A stretch of DNA of 64,000 nt from assembly GCA_032716605.1 (NCBI GenBank), contig CM064552.1, forward strand, positions 3,713,108 through 3,777,107, written 5' to 3'. The notes beneath the pieces were generated by a model. It did not search any database and had not been told where the DNA came from. It worked only from the letters and a program-made list of their open reading frames with translations. Of the stretch, positions 52,754 through 62,874 are shown in pieces; within the stretch, counting starts at the first letter, position 1; every line of letters starts with the position of its first letter. A program made the position numbers and the translations under genes. This DNA is from Paralithodes platypus (Eukaryota; Arthropoda; Malacostraca; Decapoda; Lithodidae).

Positions 52754-52880
52754 CAGTGTATGTGTGTGTATATATGAGCTAATGTGTTGTGTCTGGACCC
52801 AGCGCCTCCTCCTCCCCCCCCCCCCCCCCCCCCCCCCACACACACTACCAAACAAGGACAAAGAACGATATGGAGTTGCC
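52089..52880. repeat. GT/TAGTG minisatellite with three copies of a unique segment
   Basis: GTGTAGTGTAGTG-type sequence surrounds three copies (52253, 52469, 52777) of about 90 bp containing CTAATGTGTTG, GGACCCAGCGCC, ACACTACCA and ACAAAGAACGATATGGAG. The third copy has gained a C run (52816-52837). Confidence 0.85.
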
Positions 52881-52926
52881 CTTTACTTCCAGCCTTCCCT
52901 CTGGCCCATATGGTTCCTGCTTAAGG

Positions 52927-53260
52927 TTACCAAGTCCGCTAGATAGTAAATAAATGCCGAAAACTGCTAGAATATTGCCACAATCTCTACACTATCGCTC
53001 TAATATGTCTCAAATCTCCAGAGTATCGCTTGACAGTTAGTTAAAATAGGACTTCAGAAGCTATCAACCCTATTGGATTATTAAGCCAGCACACTGTAAG
53101 TCAAGAATATTTTCAGGACTGGAGCCCTATTTCGATAACTCCAGTCCCTCCCCCCTATCGCTTGAATTGATGTCACTAGATGTAAAACTTGACCCTAGAT
53201 CGAAGTAAAAACCTCTAGATCTAGTGGGAAAGTAGCTGATTTGGCTCCTGCTAGGGATAG
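52927..53260 (-). mobile_element. Family F repeat (minus) with nested family H retroposon
   Basis: GGTTACCAAGTCCGCTAGAT, CTACACTATCGCTCTAATAT, then an insert, then TGATGTCACTAGATG, CCTCTAGATCTAGTGGG and AAAGTAGC. Confidence 0.8.
53034..53154 (-). mobile_element. Family H retroposon with 10-bp target duplication
   Basis: TATCGCTTGA flanks both sides (53024-53033, 53155-53164). On the minus strand it starts GGGGGGAGGGACTGG, passes through TTGACTTACAGTGTGCTGG and ends TTTTAACTAACTG. The target duplication with a TAAC-like tail fits LINE-mediated insertion. Confidence 0.8.
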
Positions 53261-53373
53261 GGACCTGGGTAGGCTTAGGTCAGGCAGGTCTAGTGGCAAC
53301 TCACTCTTGTAGACTGACAGTTATGGATGTTGTTGTGAGGGACATTACACTTCACTTTTGTGGTCATTATATA

Positions 53374-53520
53374 AAGTTAGTTAATAAGGACTTCACAGGC
53401 TATTAACCCTATTGGATTATTACGCCAGCACATGGGTCCTTCTTAAACTAGGCCTACATAAAATCTTCTAAAGTTAACCGGAAGAAAGGTCAAATAGCGT
53501 CATCATAGTGAAGGAATTAG
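53374..53520. mobile_element. Family H fragment joined to family C right part
   Basis: TTAGTTAATAAGGACTTCAC, GGCTATTAACCCTATTGG and GCCAGCACA, then GGGTCCTTCTTAAAC, AAAATCTTCTAAAG and ATAGCGTCATCATAGTG. Confidence 0.6.
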
Positions 53521-53696
53521 TTGTGAGTGCTTGCTTGCCCTCGGACCCTGTGTGACCAATCATAGAGTAAACAAATTAGAATACTTTAAACAAATCAGTT
53601 ACCCATATAACTGCCGTACATCTTATTTATAGACCAATCGTAGTGATAACAATGATAGGGTGTCCCCTTTCCCATATTCTTGTCGTCGTCTTCGTG

Positions 53697-53990
53697 CGTC
53701 AGTCGCTAAACACACCGTCATCGGATTAATTAAAGGTGCTAATGATGATAACGGGTGGTGAAGGTAATTAGGGGGGGGGGGGGGTGAGGTGGAGTCTGCG
53801 CAGTGAGACAGAAACTCCTTATTTCTAGATTAACTAAAATCGTCTGTCAGTCGCTAAACACACCGTTGGCCAAGTAATTAACGGGTGCTAATAAAGGTAA
53901 CTGTTGGGGGTGAAGGTAATTTGAGAGAGAGTGAGAGTGAGAGAGAGAGAGAGAGATTGGGGAGAGGGGGGTTGGAGTCTGCGCAGTGAG
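53697..53990. repeat. Two tandem copies of about 150 bp
   Basis: CAGTCGCTAAACACACCGTC, GGTGCTAATGATG, GGTGAAGGTAATT and GGAGTCTGCGCAGTGAG recur as CAGTCGCTAAACACACCGTT, GGGTGCTAATAAAGG, GGTGAAGGTAATTTG and GGAGTCTGCGCAGTGAG. The unit is interrupted by different simple repeats (G run, GA). Confidence 0.85.
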
Positions 53991-54065
53991 GCTCGTAAGA
54001 CCGTAGTAGACTAGTAGTGAGTCATACCGTGTTCACTCCTAGGCTAGCGACACCATGGGAGTGTT

Positions 54066-54207
54066 GTGGTTGTCTACACGCATACATACACACGCACACA
54101 TACATACATACACACACACAGAGGCACACTGGCACACCACAGACCCAAGCACACAGACACACACATACACGTAGACACTCGCACTCACACACACACACAC
54201 ACACGCA

Positions 54208-54244
<37 letters not shown>

Positions 54245-54265
54245 GCGCTCACATACACGCACGCA
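54066..54265. repeat. (CA)n-rich microsatellite
   Basis: Interrupted CA tract, pure at 54212-54242. 54266-54705 has GA at 54369-54404 and a G run near 54499. Confidence 0.93.
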
Positions 54266-54367
54266 CTCCAGCCACGCCCACAAACATTACTGTACATCAC
54301 AACAAATAATGAAACTGTACTTTACCTTTGGATTTACACTATTTACACTACAATGAGTTAATAACGA

Positions 54368-54404
<37 letters not shown>

Positions 54405-54705
54405 AGACTATTACACACATACAGTACGTTGAATTACAATGAACATGACTGAATGCAATATCAAGGCTGTGCAATTGAAAGAGCAAGGGGGGAATGCGGG
54501 GGGGGGGGGTTGACAGTGAAAGCCCTGCAATTGCAACTGTCGGGGGGTCAACTTGTATGTCCGTTGCAGCAATATGAGGGGCGGTGACAGTCATAAAATA
54601 CCTACATGAATGTCACTAAAGGGTTGTGTACCGGCTCGTATATGTTCTCTTACACACACACACACACGCATTCACTCACTCTCTCTCACACGCACACACT
54701 CTCTC

Positions 54706-54835
54706 TCGTTATTAGGAACACCCCTACTCCCCTCTCTACACCCTTCAGAAAAATAGGAAAAGTAGAATGTAGATACGAGATGCCGTTGTAAAGGCTTATC
54801 TCTCAATACCTTCACCTGACCTGAGGTATACATTA
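54706..54835 (+). mobile_element. Composite SINE, 3' portion
   Basis: CCCTTCAGAAAAATAGGAAA, GATACGAGATGCCGTTGTAA and CTCAATACCTTCACCTGACC. The 5' part is missing. Confidence 0.7.
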
Positions 54836-54989
54836 TAACTGCAGACTGCCTTTTGTTCTATGTGTATGAAGGAGACAAAAGGCAGGTTGCTTGTAGGAGT
54901 GTCTCCCCCAAAGCCAAAAGAGTGACAGAGAGCCAAATTCAAGGGATGTTAGGGTCAAAATGCCTGGACACACGAAGTTGAATCTAATT

Positions 54990-55125
54990 TATTAATTTAA
55001 CTCCCAACACCAAACACCTCCCAATGAAATTAATGAAAACATGTGATCCTACCCGGATTCGAACCTGGGTTACCACATACAGATCCTAAACACTAAATAT
55101 TACACCATCAAGACAGTTTAAACCT
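54990..55125 (-). mobile_element. tRNA-headed SINE, family S (minus)
   Basis: On the minus strand: AACTGTCTTGATGGTGTAAT, ACCCAGGTTCGAATCCGGGT, GATCACATG..TTTCATTAATTTC and GGAGGTGTTTGGTGTTGGG. Very close to 7334 and 21741. Confidence 0.8.
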
Positions 55126-55130
55126 TGAAG

Positions 55131-55225
55131 GGGGGTCTAGTTTTGTATTTATATTTGTATTTATTTATTTTGTTTTAATCTTGACGGAGGTGTAGCGAGG
55201 AAACTAAAATATATATGAATACATA
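55131..55225 (+). mobile_element. Family D scrap, 3' part
   Basis: AAGGGGGGTCTAGTTTTG, TTAATCTTGACGGAGG and TAGCGAGGAAACTA. Confidence 0.55.
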
Positions 55226-55543
55226 AATATAACCAGCACTACTCCCGTAAGTCACAGGTGTATTCCAGACCAATAAATATAACCAGCACTACTCCCGTAA
55301 GTCACAGGTGTATTCCAGACCAATAAATATAACCAGCACTACTCCCGTAAGTCACAGGTGTATTCAAGACCAATAAATATAACCAGCACTACTCCCGTAA
55401 GTCACAGGTGTATTCCAGACCAATAAATATAACCAGCACTACTCCCGTAAGTCATAGGTGTATTCAAGACCAATAAATATAACCAGCACTACTCCCGTAA
55501 GTCATAGGTGTATTCAAGACCAATACTACTAGTATTGGTCTTG
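55225..55543. repeat. 50-bp satellite, six copies, capped by a palindrome
   Basis: AACCAGCACTACTCCCGTAA plus GTCACAGGTGTATTCCAGAC recurs exactly every 50 bp from 55231 to 55481. The last unit runs into AAGACCAATACTA, C, TAGTATTGGTCTT (55516-55542), a perfect 13-bp-arm palindrome made from the unit's own end. Confidence 0.95.
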
Positions 55544-55721
55544 GGTGTATTTGCCAGTAGATATGCACTAACGCGAGACCCCTGGATATCTCTCCCATCA
55601 TACAATATGCGTCGTCAGCATTATACCAACTATCTACACCTAACACCAACATTCGTGATAGTGACCATTACTTGAACTATATCTTTCTCTATCTTGGTGT
55701 GTTCCGTGCGCTAATGAGCCA

Positions 55722-55895
<174 letters not shown>

Positions 55896-55964
55896 CTCTC
55901 TCTGAGGTGGGTGGGGAGAGAGCTTTGCTTTGCTATCCTTACCATCCACTTTGTAACAAATTCC

Positions 55965-56040
55965 ATGTTAGCATTAAGTCCGGACGGCCTAGTAGGGACC
56001 GCAAGGTCTGTGCAGGCTGTGTATCTATGTAACTGTCAAA
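55965..56040 (+). mobile_element. CR1-like LINE 3' end, diverged
   Basis: GCATTAAGTCCGGACGGCC, GGACCGCAAGGTCTGTGC and GTGTATCTATGTAAC align with the CR1-like ends at 24797 (minus) and 60690. 56041-56284 holds nothing recognisable. Confidence 0.6.
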
Positions 56041-56284
56041 TTTATTTTCACACGTCTTCCCCCAAGAATGTAACTATTTTGTAATCTTCCAAGTAACTGC
56101 ATTGCCTGTACTGATTATGACAATGTACCACATGGTCAAGTACCTGCTAGTTTGTAATTAATTTACTACCGTATATCACTGACATGACATGACATAAAAA
56201 TAGGATATGTAAGACAGGACTGAAAGTATTGTATCAATATATAGATTACAGGCCTGCAACCAACTCTAGTGTGGTCATAGATGA

Positions 56285-56598
56285 AGGTTATTAACAGCAG
56301 CTGCGGTCGAGTGGAGAGCACGCTCACACGTAAATCTGCTTGATCTGCGTTCGATCCCAGCCAAGGCGGACATATAGTAGGTGTGGTAGTACGCCCTAGC
56401 ATGTATCACATGCTCGCACACAGTCGGGGGACACCTTGACGACGTATACAGACTAATAACACACATAACAAAGCCACTCCAACAGCTTTCTCTCTCTCCA
56501 ACACCCCTCTCTACACTCTTCAGAAAATAGGAAAAATAGAAAGTAGCTACGAGGTGCCGTTGTAAAGATTTAACACTCAATACCTTCACCTGACCTGA
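56285..56598 (+). mobile_element. Composite SINE with tRNA-like head, fullest copy
   Basis: The head GCTGCGGTCGAGTGGAGAGC with box B GCGTTCGATCCCAGCCAAGG, then ACTAATAACACACATAAC, CCACTCCAACAGC, CTCTTCAGAAAATAGG, GAGGTGCCGTTGTAA and CTCAATACCTTCACCTGACC. It shows that the body fragments at 5985, 7137 and 54706 belong to one SINE. Confidence 0.8.
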
Positions 56599-56865
56599 AG
56601 TCCAGCCAAGTCAACAGTGATGCGGTAATACCCAGGTAAGGTACAACACGCATACACTCCCTAAAGTAGCAGCCCTCCCCCCAAACAGATGTCCGGGGGA
56701 ATAAAGCCCAGGTGTGTAATGATATCCTTCCCACCTGCCCCAGACAGATGATGGACAGGTGCCGGAGATACGATGATGGCCCAAAACAAGGTAGGAGTCA
56801 AGGTAGGGGCAACTGAACAGGAATATATAAGTACACCATAGAAAACATGGCAACGATGAAGGGAC

Positions 56866-56975
56866 TGGGGTTCTCGAAAAGAGGCTACAGTCCTGACGTT
56901 ATTCTTGACTTACAGTGCGCTGGCTTAATAATCCAGAAGGGTTGATAGCCTCTGAAGTCCTATTTTAACTAACTA
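56866..56975 (-). mobile_element. Family H retroposon
   Basis: In the plus-strand text GGGACTGGGGTTCTCGAAAA, CTTGACTTACAGTGCGCTGG, TAATCCAGAAGGGTTGATAG and TATTTTAACTAACTAGC: this copy reads 5' to 3' on the plus strand with the tail to the right. 56599-56865 holds an unassigned GC-richer stretch. Confidence 0.7.
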
Positions 56976-57142
56976 GCAAAGAGAAGAACGTCACAGATAA
57001 TAATGCCACCAGAAATAAACAAAGAGGAAAACTAAGGGAACTTGAAAATATAAGTCAGAAAACAATAATAACAGGAAATATAATGGAAAGTATGGCCCAT
57101 ACAAATACTGGAACACGAAGAAAACGAAGCAGAAACAATAAC

Positions 57143-57145
57143 CAC

Positions 57146-57191
<46 letters not shown>

Positions 57192-57430
57192 ACAGGACAG
57201 GTGGCAGAAATATGAAGACTGGGTGAGTGAAAGTAGGAGTGAATGTTGGAAATAAATAACACAGGGAAGTATACACCAAAGAGAAATAGCCCAGAGAAAT
57301 ATTGGACACAGCTAAAAGGGCCACAGGTAACATGGCACACATACAAATAGGACCAGGTAGCTGGATTCGAACTCACATCAAGCCGCCATCCAGATCAGAG
57401 AACGGTCCTAAACCAACCAAACCAGCGAAG
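57143..57430 (-). mobile_element. Candidate tRNA-headed retroposon with homopolymer end
   Basis: On the minus strand GCTGGTTTGGTTGG and GTGAGTTCGAATCCAGC form a tRNA-like head (57415-57362). About 170 bp of body follow, ending at a 38-base homopolymer (A on plus, T on minus, 57149-57187). The T direction is opposite to a poly(A) tail, so the run may be older than the SINE. Confidence 0.4.
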
Positions 57431-57603
57431 AAGACATTTACGAAGGTCAGGTGATAACTTTGTAGGGGTTGGACAGATACTAGCTGCAAGTAGACTATTA
57501 GTAGTAATAGTACAACTATTTTTTTGTTCTCCAATTATGTTTCTTGATCTTTCATCGCTTTTTTCATTATCCGAATACGTATTTATTTATTTATCTATTT
57601 TTT

Positions 57604-57680
57604 ATCCCAACCCTAAGCAAGATTCGAACCCACAACACTACAGCTGGGCCCTCACCTAGACCATTGCGTTGCCGGGATGT
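57604..57680 (-). mobile_element. tRNA-like SINE head (minus)
   Basis: CGGCAACGCAATGGTCTAGG, GGGCCCAGCTG and TGGGTTCGAATCTTGC on the minus strand. A relative, GGGCCCGGCTG with GTGGGTTCGAGTCAGG, lies at 57850-57900. (CT)n, a C run and (TTA)n fill 57700-57816 between them. Confidence 0.5.
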
Positions 57681-57697
57681 CTGGAATTATACTCTGC

Positions 57698-57733
<36 letters not shown>

Positions 57734-57986
57734 CCCCCCCCCCCCGCTGGAAGTGTGTGTTCCTCCTTCTTAACTCTATTCCACATACACTTTTATTATT
57801 ATTATTATTATTATTATGGGCCTCAACATATGGTACTCCACCTCACAAACCCAACCGGCCTGACTCGAACCCACTCCTATACAGCCGGGCCCAGAGCATA
57901 ATAATTATCGTCCACGGATCACCAGTATATACCCGCCTCCTCTACCCCCCGCGAGAGAGCTGCATTCCTACCACATGACTCACCTC

Positions 57987-58019
<33 letters not shown>

Positions 58020-58021
58020 GG

Positions 58022-58160
58022 TCAGTCTCTCTCTCTCTCTCTCTCTCTCCTTTCCTCCCCCTCCCTCACACTCATCTGATACCTACCTCTCCTTCTCTCC
58101 CCCCACCCACCTCTCTCTCTCGCTCTCGCTCTCGCTCTCGCTCTCGCTCTCGCTCTCGCT
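58022..58160. repeat. CT and CTCTCG repeats, insertion site of the next LINE
   Basis: CT tracts, then CGCTCT repeated about eight times up to 58160. CT repeats resume at 60661 after the LINE-derived block. Confidence 0.9.
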
Positions 58161-59376
58161 CTCTAGGGTCATTAAGAAATAGAATTGAAGAGGTAAATAT
58201 TATAGCTGCTATTAGACATACAAGATCAGGAGGTGGGATTAAATTATCAAATAACCTTATACATAACTTCCGAACCTTCAGGAAACAAGGCAAGCAAGGG
58301 TATTTAAAAGGACTGATTGCGAATGTTAGGATGTATAATTTATTAAATGCTTGTGTAGTCCCTCAATCTATATCTCAACTTCCACCCTGGGAGGAGCAAA
58401 TAACTGAAATAGATATAATACCTTTATTAAAGAAAAAACGTATGTATGAAATTATAGAACTTCTTATGTTCTTAAAACTATAGTAGAAGAACATATAAGT
58501 AAGTTGTATGAGGCTGATGTAGCCCACGTGTATTGTGATGGCTCAGTAGCAGAAGATGGAAGAGCAGGCTGTGGTGTCTTGGTGATACACAAGGCAAATA
58601 ATGAACACATTGAGAGTGAACATTGTTATAGAATAGCTGATAATGTATCTTCAACCCTAGCAGAAATGTGTGCCATTTTCTATGGACTACTAGAAATTAG
58701 AAATGGAGAGGGAGATGTTTGTTTTTTCGTCGATAGTCAAAGTGCCCTGGAATCCTTAAATAGCAAGCACCCAGTATGTAAGGACATAGTTGATCAGTGT
58801 AAGATTATTATACATAATCTTCGTAATAAACACAGGAAAATTACCTTCACTTGGATACCGTCCCACGTAGGGATAGTTAACAATGAAAGAGTCGATAAGC
58901 TGGCAAAACTAGGGACAGAAAAAGAAACTATTGATCTAGATTGCATGCTATCACTGAAACAAATAAAATCAATAATACGTAAAAAGCAGGATGAACAAAT
59001 GATTGAAAAAATGCAAGCCAGATACAGTAACAGCCAGACTTTAGATCACTACATTAATGTTGCACAAAGAACAAACTTTACATATGGGCAATACAGGAAT
59101 GCTTCTAAGGATTCCTTATGTACTAGATTAAAATTAGGATATAAGTACATGTGGCAGCTAGGAGTGAAGAAAGCAGAAGATGAAATTTGCTGCCATTTCT
59201 GTAAGGAACCAAGATGTCACACCCTGCATCACTATATTCAACAGTGTCCTAAACTGACAAATTGTAGAAATCCTCTTATAAACAATGTTACCGAACAAGT
59301 AATATGGATGATTAACAACAATAAAGTTGAATGTTTAGCTAAAATGTGTAAAAATATAGGGACATTGTTAAGATAA
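58161..59376 (+). pseudogene. LINE with RNase H domain, 5' truncated, one frameshift
   Basis: The first frame (58164-58480) reads SLRNRIEEVNIIAAIRHTRS through QSISQLPPWEEQI, the linker between reverse transcriptase and RNase H. A frameshift near 58450 leads to SYVLKTIVEEHISKLYEADV. The RNase H domain follows with its acidic residues in YCDGS, LAEMCAI and FVDSQSALESL, and SHVGIVNNERVDKLA. The end carries CCHFCKEPRC..H..C, a zinc-knuckle-like motif, and stops at 59376. RNase H after the reverse transcriptase marks I-group-type LINEs; the exact clade is not settled. The reverse transcriptase core itself is missing. Confidence 0.82.
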
Positions 59377-59417
59377 GCTGTTAAGATATAAATGTTCTTG
59401 ATGCCTTCATTATAAAT

Positions 59418-59460
59418 ATTGTTATTATTATTTTACTTATTATTATTTGTTTTATTATTA

Positions 59461-59517
<57 letters not shown>

Positions 59518-59636
59518 TTATTATTATTATTTTTACTGTTACTACTTTTTATTTTCATTTATTTATTAGTTATTATTTTTATTTTTATTTATATTATAAT
59601 TATAATTATTATTATTATACTTATTGTGTTAACTTT
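59418..59636. repeat. (TTA)n tract, about 220 bp
   Basis: Mostly TTA/ATT triplets, immediately 3' of the LINE coding end; probably the expanded LINE tail. Confidence 0.93.
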
Positions 59637-59699
59637 TTAATTTTATTACTATAGTGATGTACTATAATTAACTAGCTACTATCTACAATTTACAAGTCA

Positions 59700-60246
59700 C
59701 CAAAATATAGATACTGTAGCTAAATTAGTTTGCCATAAATGTGTGAATCTTTGCTAATGACCCCAGGTGGGCTGGGGGGCGGTCCGGTTTCCTCGTTAAG
59801 AGGTAATCTGACCGTTTTCCAGCCCACTGGGGATTGGCAGGGATTAACTAACTGCCCTTGTCTCAAAATCTAGACAGGAGGTCATATACATTCCATGTAC
59901 TTTAGTTGATTTACTGTATTGTATTGAAACAGATAATATGGATGTTCAACAGTGGAACTATGTACAACCTTTTAAAAGAATGTAAAATTATATAACATAT
60001 AATTTGATGTGTAGCTATGCTCTTCAACTAAACACATGTACAATCTAGTGGTGCCTTACAGGCCACCCTGGGTCAGCGAACCTACGCTCCCTAACCATAC
60101 TGCTGTATTGTCCTCAATATTCTCGGCTAATGGCTTGATGTACAAGTACCTCCGGATATGCGGCACATCCCTCCCAGAGGACTACTTGCACCTTCCCTCC
60201 GAATATTATTTTATGGAAATAAAATAATCTGAATCTGAATCTGTAT
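59700..60246 (+). mobile_element. Retroelement 3' region ending in (TCTGAA)n
   Basis: CCAGGTGGGCTGG and CCAGCCCACTGGGG form an inverted pair (59764, 59819). The block ends GGAAATAAAATAATCTGAAT followed by CTGAATCTG, a short hexamer tail. A 63-codon frame at 60036-60227 is open but unrecognised. Confidence 0.5.
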
Positions 60247-60659
60247 GGCTGTATGTTTTGGGTGCTGGGGTCTGGTCATTGGGTCACGACGGTTAGGGTC
60301 CCTCTAGGATGTTTAAGGAGGGATTAACACGGTCGGGGCTCAGTTGGGGGTCTTGTGGGACAGCATGCGTGTTTATAAACAAAAAACAAAAAAACAATAT
60401 GATCAAGGTCTATAACGGGGACTCATGTATTTTAGATATGTCTTTATTATAATACTGTATATACTAAACTTAGGTAGTGTTAAAAATTATCTTCAATATC
60501 AATGTATTACTCATCTAACTATATAGGTAATGACATAGTTTAAGCTAGAAATAGGGTGAAGATTGCGTATGCACCTTCGCCCTTTTGAGATAATGTAACT
60601 ATGATACTTGTGTAACATTTGTACTTTTCTCAATAAAACAATAAAAAAAAAAAAAAAAA
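60247..60659 (+). mobile_element. Possible retrocopy end with AATAAA and poly(A)
   Basis: TTGTACTTTTCTCAATAAAA then CAATAAAA and about 17 A (60643-60659), directly followed by CTCTCTCT. Poly(A) and return to CT repeats suggest that 58161-60659 is one or more nested retroinsertions in a CT microsatellite. Confidence 0.45.
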
Positions 60660-60683
60660 GCTCTCTCTCTCTCGGGTTAGCTC

Positions 60684-60775
60684 TCTACTAGAATTAAGTC
60701 CTGACCACCTCGTTTGGATCGTAAGGTCGGTGTGGTCAGTGTATCTATGTAAATCTATGTGAACCTCTCTCTCTA
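60684..60775 (+). mobile_element. CR1-like LINE 3' end
   Basis: CTACTAGAATTAAGTCCTGA, ACCTCGTTTGGATCGTAAGG and TGTATCTATGTAAATCTATG match the end of the 24797-26022 element in the other orientation at over 90% by eye. 60776-61143 holds nothing recognisable. Confidence 0.8.
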
Positions 60776-61143
60776 AAGTTTATCTAGCTATCTCTCACGC
60801 AAATGAGGACTTGTTATGTTTCGCCTTGTGCATAATTAAAGTAAGCATACTGATTAGTGAATGTATCCTTTTCAGTACGATTAATGCTAACTTTAGTTTT
60901 GATAAGCGATGATTAAGAACTTTATGGAGTGGTACTATCGCAGCACTTGCATAAAGATAAATTATTTTCTACATAATTATAATCCTCCGTGTTTCCAATT
61001 ACCGTAAATGTGTGTGCATGTGTGTTTACAAAATGTGTGAAGTTGTTTGTCGGATATACCGAATAGGTCGCTTCAGTTCATTGGGGTTAATGAAACCATT
61101 ATATTCAAGGTCAGGCCAGCATATAACACCATATACTGTAATA

Positions 61144-61361
61144 TTAACCCCTTCTGTACCGGTGACGTCTTTTTTTAACTTTATTTCAGCAATATTTAGA
61201 CGATCTTAAGAAGCTTAGGACGGACATATGGTAGCTACACGGATTAATTAATATAGTCGACAGCCTTTATCATGGGTAAACGTCCTTCCTAAGCTAAATC
61301 ATATCGTCTAATAATTGCCAGAATATAATGAAAAGGACGTCACCGGTACTGAAGGGGTTAA
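61144..61361. mobile_element. Family A TTAA MITE, complete reference copy
   Basis: TTAA at both tips (61144, 61358); CCCCTTCTGTACCGGTGACG faces ACGTCACCGGTACTGAAGGG. CAATATTTAGACGATCTTAA faces TCATATCGTCTAATAATTGC. 218 bp. 61362-61917 holds nothing recognisable. Confidence 0.92.
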
Positions 61362-61917
61362 CTGAAATATAAATATGTTTGCGAGTGATGTAACTGGCTT
61401 TATCATGCTTTTCGTATATAATTGGTATTAACATTATTAGTCAACCTAACCTCATATCAACTATCGCGATCTAGTTTAGTCGGCTTACCGGTACATTAGT
61501 TTATCGTCCATTATTTGTTGTGGATATAATATAATTATAGCCTATCTTTACACCTGACAATTAATGTAATCCCTTAATAAGTTGATCTTTAATGGAAAAT
61601 ATGAAACTTCTGTCTCTCTGCATCACTTATTATTTTGTTTATCATTAACAACACATTTCGTTACAAATTATTTTAATAGCTGAATAATCAAGATAGGGAC
61701 ACAGTAATTTAACGTCAGCAAGGGGAAAGAACCGAATACACAAATTGATGTCATAATATTCGATTTGTACTATGTGAGAGAGAGCTTGAACTGGTGGGTA
61801 CGATTGCGATAAAGTCTAGGGAATGAACACACCACCAAACAATATATAATAGGTACCCCTCACCGATAGACCTATTATTTTCACTCCAGGAGAGAGAAAA
61901 TGAACCTCTTCCTACGT

Positions 61918-62257
61918 TTAAGGGGATATTTCCACTTGAGGAATATTTTCTGAACCCCTTTCTCCCTCATGCTTAGCCTCATTGCTTTTCAGATTTTAAG
62001 ATGCTTGCCCAATAGTTAGGCGATTTTAAGAGCTTTCGCCCAATTTCTATTCATTTTAAGACCTTTCGTGTCATTTAAGTGTCGATATTTTCCTGGCAAG
62101 AAATAGCGAGCCTGTAATTTAAGAGGAACCAGCCTTCGACCGGCACATTTTTCCACCGAAAAATGTATACATTTATCTTGAAAGGGGGTCTAGGGGGTGT
62201 AAGTAGGCCTACAAGCTTGATGGAGGTCTAGGGAACAAGCTAAAAACCTCTCCTTAA
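61918..62257 (+). mobile_element. Family D TTAA MITE, complete
   Basis: TTAAGGGGATATTTCCACTT to ACCTCTCCTTAA, with CCTGGCAAGAAATAGCGAGC, CGAAAAATGTATACATTTAT and TTGATGGAGGTCTAGGG. 340 bp. 62258-62702 holds nothing recognisable. Confidence 0.88.
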
Positions 62258-62702
62258 CTTTATCCTACTCTTCCTTCCACCTCTTCGTGTCTATTACGTT
62301 CAATGGCTGAAGGGGACAGTGAACCCATTCCCCTGTTTAAGACTATGGGGCCCGTTTTCCATTTATCGCAGGGTTGGGTATTTTGTCTGACTGTACACTT
62401 GGTTAATCACGCATCCCCCGAGACCAAAGCCTCACACAGGGGCACCGTTAACTGATACACCACCAAAGAGGCCAGGGGTATATACTGTATACTGTATAGT
62501 TAATACAAATCAAGGTTTCCTTCATCCTATGAATTTAACTGCTTTAAACTTCGTGTGTCCCGGAATTTTAACCCCAATGTCCCTTGAATTTGGCTCTGCC
62601 ATTTTTTTGGATTTGGGAGAGACACTCGTTACAAGCAAATTGCCCGTTGTCTCCTTCATACACATACACAACAAAATATATCAACGTAGATACAGTACTT
62701 AC

Positions 62703-62760
62703 TATATTCGCCGTACAGTGACTTTCATAGTCAATCAGTAACTTACCTGTAAAAGAAAAA
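62703..62760 (-). promoter_or_regulatory. Candidate recursive splice site (zero-length exon) with downstream donor
   Basis: On the minus strand a pyrimidine tract (TTCTTCTTTTTCTTTTACAG, 62766-62747) runs straight into GTAAGT (62746-62741). The result is a joined 3' and 5' splice site, the arrangement known for ratchet points in long introns. A branch-point-like CTAACTAAAC lies about 20-30 nt upstream of the AG. A second GTAAGT follows at 62702-62697, so the 44 nt between could act as a recursive-splice exon. The site would lie in the intron of more than 39 kb upstream of the phosphatase exon at 24127, on the same strand. Function is inferred from motif and context only. Confidence 0.4.
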
Positions 62761-62874
62761 GAAGAATGTTTAGTTAGTTAATCAACAATAGGCCTATACT
62801 GTATATAAACATGTACAGCTCCCTCCCTCACCCCTTCTACTTCCCATGTCCCCTTCCGTGCTAGGAGGCATTAG

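Noticed and set aside
60036..60227. 63-codon frame as a host gene
   Set aside because: It sits in a retroelement 3' region ending in a hexamer tail; no domain or splice evidence.
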